From Rhizobium leguminosarum bv. trifolii WSM1325 (GTDB lineage Bacteria; Pseudomonadota; Alphaproteobacteria; Rhizobiales; Rhizobiaceae): a stretch of DNA of 64,000 nt. The notes beneath the pieces were generated by a model. That model worked only from the letters and a program-made list of their open reading frames with translations. It was not told where the DNA came from and did not search any database. Positions 37,934 through 46,418 of the stretch are shown here, piece by piece (the stretch's first letter is position 1; each line of letters opens with the position of its first letter). A program made the position numbers and the translations under genes. The stretch covers positions 124,001 through 188,000 of the forward strand of contig CP001622.1 of NCBI GenBank assembly GCA_000023185.1, in the 5' to 3' direction.

Positions 37934-37953
37934 AGGGTTAGGGTGAGGGGCAG
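37934..37953. repeat. Right target-site duplication and end of RIME-like copy 6
   Basis: AGGGTTAGGGT (37934-37944) is the second copy of the duplication, followed by GAGGGGCAG, the usual end of the mosaic repeat. Confidence 0.88.
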
Positions 37954-38019
37954 ATGTTTTCGATACTGCGGATGGCAGCCATCATGAAACATTTCGATGT
38001 GTAAGCCGTTATCGCGCTT

Positions 38020-40020
38020 ATGGCCGACGCTAAACTTAAACCGAAATCGGTCGACGGCACCGAACCGCACGGTGCCGGGAACTCGCCCCAGGAGACGGCA
38101 TCGACTGTCGAGGTCATGCCGCCACCAGATGCCATCGAGCCCGATCCGGAGTTGACACCTGAAGAGGCCGAGCAGGCGCGCAAGCGGTATCTGCTCAAAC
38201 GTTTCTGGATCAGCGCGCGCCGTTACTGGGGTCGCGGTGGCGACAAGTTCGCTTGGCCCTTCTCGATCGGGCTATTGGCCCTGATCGGCATGAATGTCGG
38301 CTTCCAGTACGGAATCAATCTGTGGAACCGCGGGATCTTCGACGCCATAGAGCGACACGATGCCGGCACCGTCTATTTCCTGACCGCCGTATTCGTGCCG
38401 CTTGTGCTCGGAACCGTCGCCATTGTCACGATACAGGTCGCCGTTCGCATGATGATCCAACGTCGCTGGCGTTCCTGGCTGACAACATCAGTCATCGCGC
38501 GCTGGCTTGCAAACGGCCGTTACTATCAGTTGAATCTCATCGGCGGCGACCACAAGAACCCGGAAGCGCGCATTTCCGAGGATTTGCGGATTGCCACCGA
38601 AGCACCCGTCGATTTCATCGCCGGTGTCATTTCCGCATTTCTGGCGGCCTCGACCTTCATCGTGGTGCTCTGGACGATCGGCGGGGCTCTCACTCTGCCG
38701 ATCGCAGGTTTCCCCGTTACCATTCCCGGCTTTCTCGTCGTCACTGCGGTCCTCTACGCCGCGATCACCTCTACTTCGATGGCGGTCATCGGCCGCTATT
38801 TCGTCCACGTCTCCGAGGCCAAAAATCAAGCAGAAGCCGAGTTTCGCTACACGCTGACGCATGTCAGGGAAAACGGCGAGAGCATCGCGCTTCTCGGCGG
38901 CGAAGAGGAGGAGCGTAACGACCTCGATAAGACCTTCGCCAATGTGCTAAGGCAATGGGCGCTGCTTGCCCGCCAGCACATGCGCACAACGCTTGTGTCG
39001 CATGGGTCGATGCTGATTGCGCCAGTCGTCCCGGTCCTGCTTTGCGCACCAAAATTTCTCGAAGGCAGCATGAGCCTCGGACAGGTCATGCAGGCCGCCT
39101 CTGCTTTTGCCATCGTTCAGGGCGCGTTCGGCTGGCTGGTCGACAACTATCCCCGTCTTGCCGATTGGAATGCCTGTGCACGGCGCATCGCCTCGCTGAT
39201 GATGTCGCTCGACGGGCTGGAGCGCGCCGAACAGAGCGACTCGCTCGGGCGCATCAAGCATGGTGAAACCGAAGGCGAGGCGATGCTCAGCCTCAACGAT
39301 CTCTCCGTGTCGCTTGACGATGGCACCGCCGTGGTGACGGAAACCCGGGTCGAAATCGAGCCCGGCGAGCGGGTGCTTGTGTCCGGTGAATCCGGGTCGG
39401 GCAAGAGCACGCTGGTGCGGGCCATCGCGGGTCTTTGGCCGTGGGGCGGCGGCAGCGTCAATTTCCATGCCGACCGGCGATTATTCATGTTGCCGCAACG
39501 GCCCTATATCCCTTCGGGCACGCTTCGCCGTGCGGTCGCCTATCCGGGCGCCGCCGATAGCTGGCCGCTGGACGAGATCAAGGCGGCTCTCGACAAGGTG
39601 GGACTGGATTATCTGAACGACAAGATCGAGGAAGATGCGCCCTGGGACCAGACCTTGTCGGGTGGCGAAAAGCAGCGGCTCGCCTTTGCGCGTCTGCTGC
39701 TGCACCAACCCGATATCATCGTGCTGGATGAAGCAACGGCAGCACTCGATGAGAAGAGCCAGGATAAGATGATGCAGATGGTGATCGATGAATTGCCTGA
39801 AGTCACCATCCTGAGCGTCGCGCATCGCGCTGAGCTGGAAGTCTTCCATAGCCGCAAGATCACGCTCGAGCGGCGCGAGGGCGGCGCAAAGCTTGTCAGC
39901 GATATCGACCTGATCAAGCGCAAGAGAAAACGGAACTTGCTGTCACGCGTTTTGGAGAAGCGGCGCTCCCCGCCGAAAGGCAGTACGACCGCGAATGAAG
40001 GCGGCACAGTCCCCGAATAG
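38020..40020 (+). CDS. SbmA/BacA-type ABC transporter fused to its ATPase
   Basis: 666 residues. An N-terminal cytosolic tail is followed by a multi-helix SbmA/BacA-like membrane domain (about 60-360: FSIGLLALIGMNVGFQYGINLWNRGIFDAIE, FLTAVFVPLVLGTVAIVTI). The C-terminal ATPase (about 410-600) has Walker A SGESGSGKST, signature LSGGEKQRLAFARLL and Walker B IIVLDEATAALDE. In this family ABC fusions (YddA-like) are distinct from BacA itself, which lacks the ATPase. Possible roles are peptide uptake or very-long-chain lipid effects; the substrate is unknown. It lies just right of the IS4 element; the ATG has only a weak ribosome site. Confidence 0.88.
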   Translation: MADAKLKPKSVDGTEPHGAGNSPQETASTVEVMPPPDAIEPDPELTPEEAEQARKRYLLKRFWISARRYWGRGGDKFAWPFSIGLLALIGMNVGFQYGINLWNRGIFDAIERHDAGTVYFLTAVFVPLVLGTVAIVTIQVAVRMMIQRRWRSWLTTSVIARWLANGRYYQLNLIGGDHKNPEARISEDLRIATEAPVDFIAGVISAFLAASTFIVVLWTIGGALTLPIAGFPVTIPGFLVVTAVLYAAITSTSMAVIGRYFVHVSEAKNQAEAEFRYTLTHVRENGESIALLGGEEEERNDLDKTFANVLRQWALLARQHMRTTLVSHGSMLIAPVVPVLLCAPKFLEGSMSLGQVMQAASAFAIVQGAFGWLVDNYPRLADWNACARRIASLMMSLDGLERAEQSDSLGRIKHGETEGEAMLSLNDLSVSLDDGTAVVTETRVEIEPGERVLVSGESGSGKSTLVRAIAGLWPWGGGSVNFHADRRLFMLPQRPYIPSGTLRRAVAYPGAADSWPLDEIKAALDKVGLDYLNDKIEEDAPWDQTLSGGEKQRLAFARLLLHQPDIIVLDEATAALDEKSQDKMMQMVIDELPEVTILSVAHRAELEVFHSRKITLERREGGAKLVSDIDLIKRKRKRNLLSRVLEKRRSPPKGSTTANEGGTVPE

Positions 40021-40046
40021 ACACTGTCCGTTTGGCCACAAAACCA

Positions 40047-40505
40047 TCAAACACCTGACGAAGGCTCTGCGCTCGCAATTTGATCCAGATTGTCGATCAG
40101 CCGCGTCAGCAGATCTGCAAGTTGTCCCGCTTCCGCATCCGTGAACCCGGCCAGTGCCTCACGATTCCCTTGGAATAGGGCCGCAATTGCCTTCGGCATA
40201 CGTTCCTGTGCAGTTTTCGTCAGCACGATACGGCTGCTGCGGCGGTCAGCCGGGTCGCGTGTCCGCTTGATCAAGCCATCCCTCTCCATGCGTGCGAGCA
40301 TCTGCGCCATCGGCGGTTGCTCGATCCTGGCAAAGCGGGCGAGGTCGCGTTGAGTGCTGGCTTTGCCATCTTGCAGCGCGACCAGCACCGGCAACTGGCC
40401 GACACCGAAGCCGAGCGGTTTAAGGCGTGACTCGCTGAGACGGGCAAAGCCCCGCGCCGCAAGACTGACGAGATGCCCCGGCGTTGAAAGCACGTCGTCG
40501 TCCAT
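40047..40505 (-). CDS. MarR-family transcriptional regulator
   Basis: 152 residues. Winged HTH about residues 40-110 (VLVALQDGKASTQRDLARFARIEQPPMAQMLARMERDGLIKRTRDPADRRSSRIVLT), with the DxRxxx wing intact. The start is the ATG of MDDDVL behind AAGGGGTAA; the frame open to 40613 is not supported. Divergent from the SnoaL-like gene (127-bp gap rich in TACGTA-type symmetry), which it probably controls. Confidence 0.9.
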   Translation of the reverse strand: MDDDVLSTPGHLVSLAARGFARLSESRLKPLGFGVGQLPVLVALQDGKASTQRDLARFARIEQPPMAQMLARMERDGLIKRTRDPADRRSSRIVLTKTAQERMPKAIAALFQGNREALAGFTDAEAGQLADLLTRLIDNLDQIASAEPSSGV

Positions 40506-40632
40506 TCGGCTTACCCCTTGCCTGCGCTTGACCGTAAGATATATATGTACGTATGTAACTTGATGCGCGGCACGAGGCAATGGCGTTTCGATGCCGCACA
40601 GCGAATGTTTCAATCTCCACTGAGGAAACGAT

Positions 40633-41010
40633 ATGTCTCAAAATGACGTCGAAATGATCAAGCGCATCTATGCCAGCTTCAACGCCAGAGACATCGACGC
40701 TGTGCTTGCCGTGCTTTCCGATGATGTCGCCTGGGCCAACGGCATGGATGGTGGCCATGTTCATGGTCGTGAGGCTGTACGCGATTATTGGACACGCCAA
40801 TGGGCCGTCATCAGTCCACACGTCGAGCCGGTGGCCTTTGAGGAAACGCCAGACGGCGCTATCGCTGTCGAGGTGATCCAGTCGGTCTTCGACCTCGATG
40901 GCCGGCCGCTGGAAGGGCGGGCTCATGGCCTGAAGGACAAGACCGTGACGCACATCTTCCGCATGCAGGGCGATAAAATTGTTCGCTTCGATATCCGGGA
41001 TGCGCTGTAA
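40633..41010 (+). CDS. SnoaL-like (NTF2 fold) protein
   Basis: 125 residues, single NTF2-like cone domain: MIKRIYASFNARDIDAVLAVLSDDVAWANGM, GREAVRDYWTRQWA and IFRMQGDKIVRFDIRDAL. The family includes ketosteroid-isomerase-like enzymes and binding proteins; catalytic residues for a specific reaction cannot be assigned. ATG preceded by GAGGAAACGAT. Divergent from the MarR gene. Confidence 0.88.
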   Translation: MSQNDVEMIKRIYASFNARDIDAVLAVLSDDVAWANGMDGGHVHGREAVRDYWTRQWAVISPHVEPVAFEETPDGAIAVEVIQSVFDLDGRPLEGRAHGLKDKTVTHIFRMQGDKIVRFDIRDAL

Positions 41011-41148
41011 GCCCAGCATGCTCTGTAAGCTGGTACTTCCCATGCGGGGATGACCGCTCCTGTTGCGAAGCGCGATTGTCAGACTGGCCTTTCGGCCGTC
41101 GGAAGCCTGGCTTATGCGTTCAATTCGCGCTTAGCCGGCACTATCGGT

Positions 41149-41349
41149 TCAGAGCCTGCGCGCTTCCAGACGCCGCTTGTCGCGCTCGACATAGTTGGAG
41201 CCGAGCTCTGTCAGACGGAATTGGCGTTTCTGAAATTCCCCGCGGATCAAGATGAAGCCTTGCTCCTCGGCTTCGCTCAGTGTCTTCAGGCTGGTGCCTT
41301 TGGGGGGAGACTGCCAAGCCATGCCATCGGCGCTGTGCAGCAAGACCAT
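41149..41349 (-). CDS. Small conserved-looking protein, unknown function
   Basis: 66 residues from the ATG of MVLLHSADGMAW (an upstream ATG at 41427 would add 26 residues). The sequence LKTLSEAEEQGFILIRGEFQKRQFRLTELGSNYVERDKRR has the look of a half winged-helix (recognition helix plus two-stranded wing). No ribosome site is strong. Function unknown; could be a small DNA-binding protein or a non-gene. Confidence 0.45.
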   Translation of the reverse strand: MVLLHSADGMAWQSPPKGTSLKTLSEAEEQGFILIRGEFQKRQFRLTELGSNYVERDKRRLEARRL

Positions 41350-41674
41350 GATCTTTATAATTTTCTTTCTCCATGGCTGATGCATACAGCTGGACTGCAT
41401 CGCTTCAGCAATCCGCTGGTTCCGCATTCTTGATTTGCACCATCCAGGAGAAGCCTATTGATTTAAAAGGATTAATTTTGGCCAATCCGGAGTTTCGCAA
41501 AAGCTATTGTATAAAAGCTCCGATAGTCTTGGTCAATTCATCACTCTGTCCCAACAGGTTTGGTCATGCCTGGCGGTTGGCCCGATTGCGCTTATTTCCA
41601 TTGAATCCCGACATCAGCGGCGCATAGTACCGACGTTCCCGGCTTTGCCGGTTGAACGTAGGGGGAGCCGGTGC
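41350..41674. other. Intergenic region without recognisable gene
   Basis: 325 bp with relatively low GC around 41440-41540. It presumably carries the promoter of the methyltransferase gene. No clear repeats, RNA genes or coding frames. Confidence 0.45.
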
Positions 41675-42520
41675 ATGTCAGCAAATCTCGACGATATCCG
41701 TAACCATCAACGTGAGACCTGGGACAAGTTTTCTGCCGGCTGGAAGAAATGGGACAGCCTGGTTCTCAGCTGGCTCGCCCCGTTTGGTGACGCCATGCTC
41801 CGGCGCGCAAATCTCTCCAACGGCTTTAACGTGCTCGACATAGCAGCTGGCACTGGCGAACCCGGCCTGACGGCGGCGGCGGCAATCCCCGAGGGTCATG
41901 TCGTCGTCACCGATCTCTCGGAAAATATGCTGACTGCTGCCGCCGAAAATGCGGCCAGACGTGGCCTCAAAAACTTCGAAACTCGCCTATGCGATGCGGG
42001 AACGTTGCCTTTTGCCGATGCCAGTTTCGACGCCGTCCTGTGCCGGTTTGGGTTTATGTTCTTCCCTGACATCGCTGCCGCCGCCAAGGAGATGGCACGC
42101 GTGGCAGAACCCGGTGCGCGTGTCAGCGCAGCCGTCTGGAGCGCGCCTGCCAAAAATCCATGGGCGACCACGATCATGGGCACGATCGCCCGCCACGTGG
42201 ACATATCAGCGCCACCACCCGGCTCTCCGGGCCTGTTCCGCTGTGCCGGGGAAGGCATGATGGTCGAGACCTTCAAAGAGGCGGGCCTTCTCGATGTCGC
42301 CGAGGAGGAGGTGTCGGCGATGATGGTGCACGATACCCCGGCGCGCTACTGGGACTTCATGACTGAGGTCGCCGCGCCTGTCGTCGCTGGACTATCCAGG
42401 GCAGATGCGGCGACACGGGAGAAAATCCGCGGCGAGGTTCTGGAACTGGCGCTACAATCCGTCAGCGATGGCAAGGTTTACCTTCGCTCAACGGCAACTG
42501 TGATCACAGGCACGCGATAG
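41675..42520 (+). CDS. SAM-dependent methyltransferase (UbiE-like class I)
   Basis: 281 residues. Motif I VLDIAAGTGEPGLTAA, post-I VVVTDLSENML, motif II FDAVLCRFGFMFFPD, motif III MARVAEPGARVSAAVW. The start is the ATG after GGGGGAGCC; a longer frame from 41507 is rejected. The substrate is unknown; the fold resembles UbiE/COQ5 small-molecule methyltransferases. Stands alone. Confidence 0.87.
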   Translation: MSANLDDIRNHQRETWDKFSAGWKKWDSLVLSWLAPFGDAMLRRANLSNGFNVLDIAAGTGEPGLTAAAAIPEGHVVVTDLSENMLTAAAENAARRGLKNFETRLCDAGTLPFADASFDAVLCRFGFMFFPDIAAAAKEMARVAEPGARVSAAVWSAPAKNPWATTIMGTIARHVDISAPPPGSPGLFRCAGEGMMVETFKEAGLLDVAEEEVSAMMVHDTPARYWDFMTEVAAPVVAGLSRADAATREKIRGEVLELALQSVSDGKVYLRSTATVITGTR

Positions 42521-42708
42521 CCAAACTGCAGAATTCCTTGAATCGGAATCGTAGCGATTTGTCGCGCGACGCCGAGTCTAATTTGCCCCTTGGTCCACCT
42601 CTCCGCATTTCAAGAGAATCTCATCGACGACGACCGTGAGCGGGAGAGTGACGTCGATGACGACACCACACTTCGGAATATCCTCTTTCGTTGCATGCAA
42701 TTACACAA

Positions 42709-43284
42709 TCAGCGCCCGTTCGGCAGGCATGTCACAACATGATCCCGTAATGCCGCAGCACTTTCCAAGGGCGACGTGAGCGTCACATCCAACGTCAGCG
42801 CGTGTTGGTGCGGGATATTGAGAACCACGGCCTGTTGGCTTCGGCTCCTCGACGTCTCGACGTCGGTCGTTTTCAAGTGGTCGCGCCGTGCGGGAGCCGA
42901 AACGCGACGCGCCAATTCTTCTTCGGCACACAGCAATCTCACCGGAACGAAGACCGCGGCGCGCTGTCTGGCGGCTTCGACGAACTGCTCGTAGGTCCGT
43001 GTGCTCCGCTCATCGCCTTCGACACCGGCATGGGTGAAAATGAAATTCGCCGACGGGCCGCTATAGGCGGTGATCGCATCCAGGACGGCCTGCCGGACCC
43101 TGCCGGTGTACTCCCATATGCCCTTCGGCAGCGGAGCGGTCCCCTCCTCGTCGAGGAGGCGCAAGATCGGGTTGTTGAACCAGTGATTATCGACGACCTT
43201 TGCTGATATAAGCGAGCCGAGTTCTTTGGCGATTGTCAGCTTGCCGACGCCCGGAAACCCCAAGAGCAACACGAAAACACTCAT
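42709..43284 (-). CDS. P-loop kinase-like ATP-binding protein
   Basis: 191 residues. The N-terminal Walker A-like FVLLLGFPGVGKLTIAKELG has Leu where the Ser/Thr spacing normally gives GKS/T, although a Thr follows. A lid-like RLLCAEEELARRVSAPARRDH region lies near residue 130. It resembles the AAA_33/shikimate-kinase-like proteins found near resistance or modification genes. Substrate unknown. A longer frame that runs upstream into the efflux gene region is spurious. Confidence 0.75.
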   Translation of the reverse strand: MSVFVLLLGFPGVGKLTIAKELGSLISAKVVDNHWFNNPILRLLDEEGTAPLPKGIWEYTGRVRQAVLDAITAYSGPSANFIFTHAGVEGDERSTRTYEQFVEAARQRAAVFVPVRLLCAEEELARRVSAPARRDHLKTTDVETSRSRSQQAVVLNIPHQHALTLDVTLTSPLESAAALRDHVVTCLPNGR

Positions 43285-43358
43285 CGTTCGACAACTCTCC
43301 CAACACAATCCATCGGTGTGAAAACACAGCATTTCTGCGCTTCCACGAGCTGAACCGC

Positions 43359-44849
43359 TTAATGCGATGCCGCCTCGCTGGCGACAGCCGTCCCCTCGCG
43401 TTTCTGGCTCGGCCCGACCGGGATCAGCCAGGTGGTGAAGAAGGTCAGCACCGCGACGACGACCACGCCCCAGAAGCTCCAGTGCAGCGCCGCATTGAAG
43501 ATCGAGCGGATGGCCGGATCGGCGGCGAGGGCCGAGAGCCCGGTCGGCTGGTTCAGCGCCTCGTGCAGGCCGGCCGCCGCCTCGCCGCTCGCATAATGGT
43601 TGATGCCGGCATTGAGGATGGCGCCGAGCACGGTGGCGCCGAGCGTATTGCCGAGGCTGCGGGAAAAGATGATCGAGGCCGTGGCGCTGCCGCGCATCGA
43701 CCATTCGACGCTGTCCTGCACCAGCACGATGCTGGTGAGGCTGATGAGACCCATGCCGAAGCCCATGAAGAAGGAGCCGGCGCCGGCAACGATCGGCGAG
43801 CTTTCCTGTGTCAGGAACAACAGGAAACAGGCGCCGAAGGGAAACATCAGGCTGCCGACGCGCAAGGTACGCTGGATGCCGAAGGCCCTGTAGAAACGGC
43901 CGGAGAGCATCACCGCCAAGGGCCAGCCGACAACGAGCATGGTGAGCGTGAACCCCGCGACAAGAGGCGAGCGGCCAAGTACGCCCTGCACGTAGAGCGG
44001 CAGGATCGTCGAAAGCCCGATCAGCGCCATGCCGGCCAGCAGCGTCGCCGCATTGCTGGTCGCAATCAGCCTGCGGCTCCAGAGCGGGATCGAGATGATC
44101 GGCTCCGGCGCCCGCTTCTCCTGGGCGAGAAAGAGGATGCCCGCGATCACGAAGACGGCGAAAAGCGAAATCAGGATCCAGGCGCTGGCATCGGTTTCCG
44201 TCAGCATGACGAGAAGTGCGACGATCGAGATCGAAAACAGCACTGATCCGAGGTAATCGATCTTTGCCTGCTTGTGCGCCACGTCCTCCTTGAGGAAGAC
44301 CATGAAGGCGATGATCGAGATGACGCCGATCGGCAGGTTGATCCAGAAGATCCAGGCCCAGGAGATGTTGTCGACGATGATGCCGCCGGCCAGCGGCCCG
44401 ACGACAGCCGACGTCGCCCAGACGGTCGCCATGAAGCCCTGCACGCGGCCGCGCTCCTCGAGCTTGAAGAGATCGCCGATGATCGTCGTCGTCACCGGCT
44501 GGATGGCGCCGGCGCCCAGCCCCTGCAGCAGCCGGAACAGCACCAGCGACATCATCGACCAGGCAAGCCCGCAGAGCAAAGAGCCGACCAGGAAGATCAG
44601 GATGCCGCCGATCAGCACCGGCTTGCGCCCGAAAATGTCGGAAAGCTTGCCGTAGATAACAGTCGTCGTCGACTGCGCCAGCAGGAAGGCCGAAAACACC
44701 CAGCTATAATAGGAAAAGCCGCCGAGCTCCCCGACGATGCGCGGCATCGCGGTCGCTACGATCGTCGCCTCGATCGCCACCATGAAGGTCGCGAGCATGA
44801 TGGTGGCGACGATAAGCACGCGGTTCGAGCGTTGCGCTGCATTCGACAT
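43359..44849 (-). CDS. MFS drug efflux transporter (DHA2, 14-helix type)
   Basis: 496 residues, about 13-14 helices. DHA2-specific motif A is GKLSDIFGRKPVLIGG. Motif D1-like sequence is VAIEATIVATAMPRIVGELGG at the N-terminus, and motif C-like GPLAGGIIVDNISWAWIFWINLPIG is intact. Likely exports drugs or other hydrophobic compounds with protons. No adjacent regulator or membrane-fusion gene. Confidence 0.92.
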   Translation of the reverse strand: MSNAAQRSNRVLIVATIMLATFMVAIEATIVATAMPRIVGELGGFSYYSWVFSAFLLAQSTTTVIYGKLSDIFGRKPVLIGGILIFLVGSLLCGLAWSMMSLVLFRLLQGLGAGAIQPVTTTIIGDLFKLEERGRVQGFMATVWATSAVVGPLAGGIIVDNISWAWIFWINLPIGVISIIAFMVFLKEDVAHKQAKIDYLGSVLFSISIVALLVMLTETDASAWILISLFAVFVIAGILFLAQEKRAPEPIISIPLWSRRLIATSNAATLLAGMALIGLSTILPLYVQGVLGRSPLVAGFTLTMLVVGWPLAVMLSGRFYRAFGIQRTLRVGSLMFPFGACFLLFLTQESSPIVAGAGSFFMGFGMGLISLTSIVLVQDSVEWSMRGSATASIIFSRSLGNTLGATVLGAILNAGINHYASGEAAAGLHEALNQPTGLSALAADPAIRSIFNAALHWSFWGVVVVAVLTFFTTWLIPVGPSQKREGTAVASEAASH

Positions 44850-45042
44850 GACGATCCTCTTCGGGTGCTCCGCAGATGCCGGAAATATCGGCAGGCTGGC
44901 GAGATGTGGGGCGATGCGCCGCTTGCGGAGTGATGCCGTCCTTTTACGACCTCAAGCCCGGCCGGTAAAGCAGGCCGCGACCGGTTTCTGACAGCACCGG
45001 TTGTTTTCGCGTGATGTCAGGGAAGCGGCGGCCGAAAGCAAC

Positions 45043-45068
45043 GGCCCGGCGCCATTCCGCTCCGGGCC
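45043..45068 (-). terminator. Hairpin downstream of Gly/Ser/Thr-rich protein gene
   Basis: GGCCCGG and CCGGGCC form a 7-bp stem with a 12-nt loop about 40 nt past the stop codon of the minus-strand gene. The trailing T-run is poor, so termination is only likely. Confidence 0.5.
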
Positions 45069-45108
45069 TCCGTTTTGTCAGAAGGGAAGGCGAACCGCCA
45101 CCTCATCC

Positions 45109-45504
45109 TCATTGCGGGCATGCCTCGCCCCGCGAGCCGGTGTCCGCGCTGCCGCTGGTGCAACCCGGCGTCTGCTGCAGGTTGGGATTGACCCCGCCGG
45201 GATTGATCGTGCTGCGGCCGCTGTTGAGATTGACGCCGCCATTGCCAGTCGTGCTGCCGGTGGTGCCGGAATCGGTTCCGACAGACCCAGTCCCCACCGA
45301 CCCGGTGCCCGTTGCACCGCCGCCGACAGAACCAGTGCCCGCCGACCCCGCGCCGGCCGAACCGGCGCCCGAACTCCCCGATCCGCCTATAATCGGTGCC
45401 ACCGAAAGCCGCCCATTGGCATCCGCACCCCCGGCCGTCTGCGCCAGCGCCGGGCCGGCCAGACCGATCGAAAGCAGCGATATTGCGATGAACTTGCAGG
45501 GCAT
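45109..45504 (-). CDS. Secreted Gly/Ser/Thr-rich low-complexity protein
   Basis: 131 residues with a signal peptide (CKFIAISLLSIGLAGPALA). The body is built of short GSxG/GTGSVG-type repeats (about residues 45-90), followed by NLNSGRSTINPGGVNPN and two Cys near the end (PGCTSGSADTGSRGEACPQ). Start at the ATG of MPCK with GGAG six bases upstream. Exported, function unknown; the repeat could be a flexible linker or wall-associated segment. Confidence 0.65.
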   Translation of the reverse strand: MPCKFIAISLLSIGLAGPALAQTAGGADANGRLSVAPIIGGSGSSGAGSAGAGSAGTGSVGGGATGTGSVGTGSVGTDSGTTGSTTGNGGVNLNSGRSTINPGGVNPNLQQTPGCTSGSADTGSRGEACPQ

Positions 45505-45727
45505 GATTTTCTCCATGCTTGTTGTCTCACGGGAGAAAACCAGCTTGGTGGGGGCATTGTTCCTGTCGTAGTTGCGGATTTCACGGTCGTTTGATTGGGA
45601 CAGATAACGGCTTGGGCGACTACTGGACCTGTATCTCCGTGATGGGCAGAGAAAGCGGCTGTCGAGGCTCGAAATTTTGTTTGAAGCCAAATCGGCCGCA
45701 GCGTCCGAATTGTTTGGATCGTGCCTG

Positions 45728-46051
45728 CTAAGCAGATCGGCGCTCGTCCTCGCGCGTATCTGAATCACCCACACGCGTCGCTGTCAGCTTGTATCCGAGA
45801 GCTGCAGCTACGCCGATGAGCGTCGAGAGTTTTGGGTCGCCTTTTTCACTGAGCGATTTGTACAGAGCCTCGCGAGTAACGCCGGCATCCCGGGCGACTT
45901 GTGACATGCCACGAGCTTTCGCAACAACGCCCAATGCGTGCGCGATATAACCTGCATCACCGCTTTCAAACGCGTCTTCAATGAGATGGGCCTGAGATTC
46001 TTCGGTGTCCAGAAACTCGGTTGCGTCAAAAGGGATGATTTCAAGCGCCAT
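45728..46051 (-). CDS. HigA-like antitoxin (helix-turn-helix)
   Basis: 107 residues. The C-terminal XRE-type HTH is ARGMSQVARDAGVTREALYKSLSEKGDPKLSTLIGVAAALGYKL. The N-terminal FLDTEESQAHLIEDAFESGDAGYIAHALG is typical of the addiction-module antidote (HigA2-like) family. Starts 1 nt after the toxin stop. Expected to neutralise the upstream toxin and repress the pair's promoter. Confidence 0.88.
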   Translation of the reverse strand: MALEIIPFDATEFLDTEESQAHLIEDAFESGDAGYIAHALGVVAKARGMSQVARDAGVTREALYKSLSEKGDPKLSTLIGVAAALGYKLTATRVGDSDTREDERRSA

Positions 46052-46052
46052 C

Positions 46053-46418
46053 TCATATCTCCTTGGACATTTCGATTGCTCGCTTGATGTCCCGCTCCTG
46101 GCTGCCCTTGTCGCCCCCGCACAGGAGAATAACGACAACGCTGCCCTGCATTGCAAAATACAAACGATACCCAGGACCGTAGTCGAGCCTCAATTCCCCG
46201 ATGCCATCGAAGAATTTGTGGTCGCCCAAATTGCCAGCCTCCGCACGAACGATGCGCGTGACAATTCGGTCTCTTGCATTCCGATCCTTCAGCTTGCGCA
46301 GCCATTTCTGGAATTCGGCTGTCTGGAGAACCGTGTATTTCCGTGAACTATAATTAACACCCTCCCGCGAGTAGTCAACTTTTTGTTGACCGGAGTGCTG
46401 AGACGGCCCTCCTGTCAT
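46053..46418 (-). CDS. HigB/RelE-type toxin (addiction-module killer protein)
   Basis: 121 residues from the only in-frame ATG. The conserved part starts about residue 28: YTVLQTAEFQKWLRKLKDRNARDRIVTRI, with HKFFDGIGELRLDYGPGYRLYFAMQ and LLCGGDKGSQERDIKRAIEM. Family members act as ribosome-dependent mRNA interferases. The extra 27 N-terminal residues are unusual and cover a 17-bp palindrome and a promoter-like TTGACT. The ATG overlaps the stop of the upstream secreted-protein gene (ATGA). The true start is uncertain. Confidence 0.82.
   Translation of the reverse strand: MTGGPSQHSGQQKVDYSREGVNYSSRKYTVLQTAEFQKWLRKLKDRNARDRIVTRIVRAEAGNLGDHKFFDGIGELRLDYGPGYRLYFAMQGSVVVILLCGGDKGSQERDIKRAIEMSKEI
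46374..46390. promoter_or_regulatory. Palindrome at the toxin-antitoxin promoter
   Basis: GTCAAC-TTTTT-GTTGAC, perfect 6-bp arms. It overlaps a minus-strand TTGACT box with an AT-rich TTAATTATAG stretch 17-20 nt downstream. A natural operator for the HigA-like antitoxin. Confidence 0.6.

Noticed and set aside
36549..37944. Telomere-like GGGTTAGGGT words
   Set aside because: They are the ordinary end of the RIME-like repeat and the IS4 target duplication.
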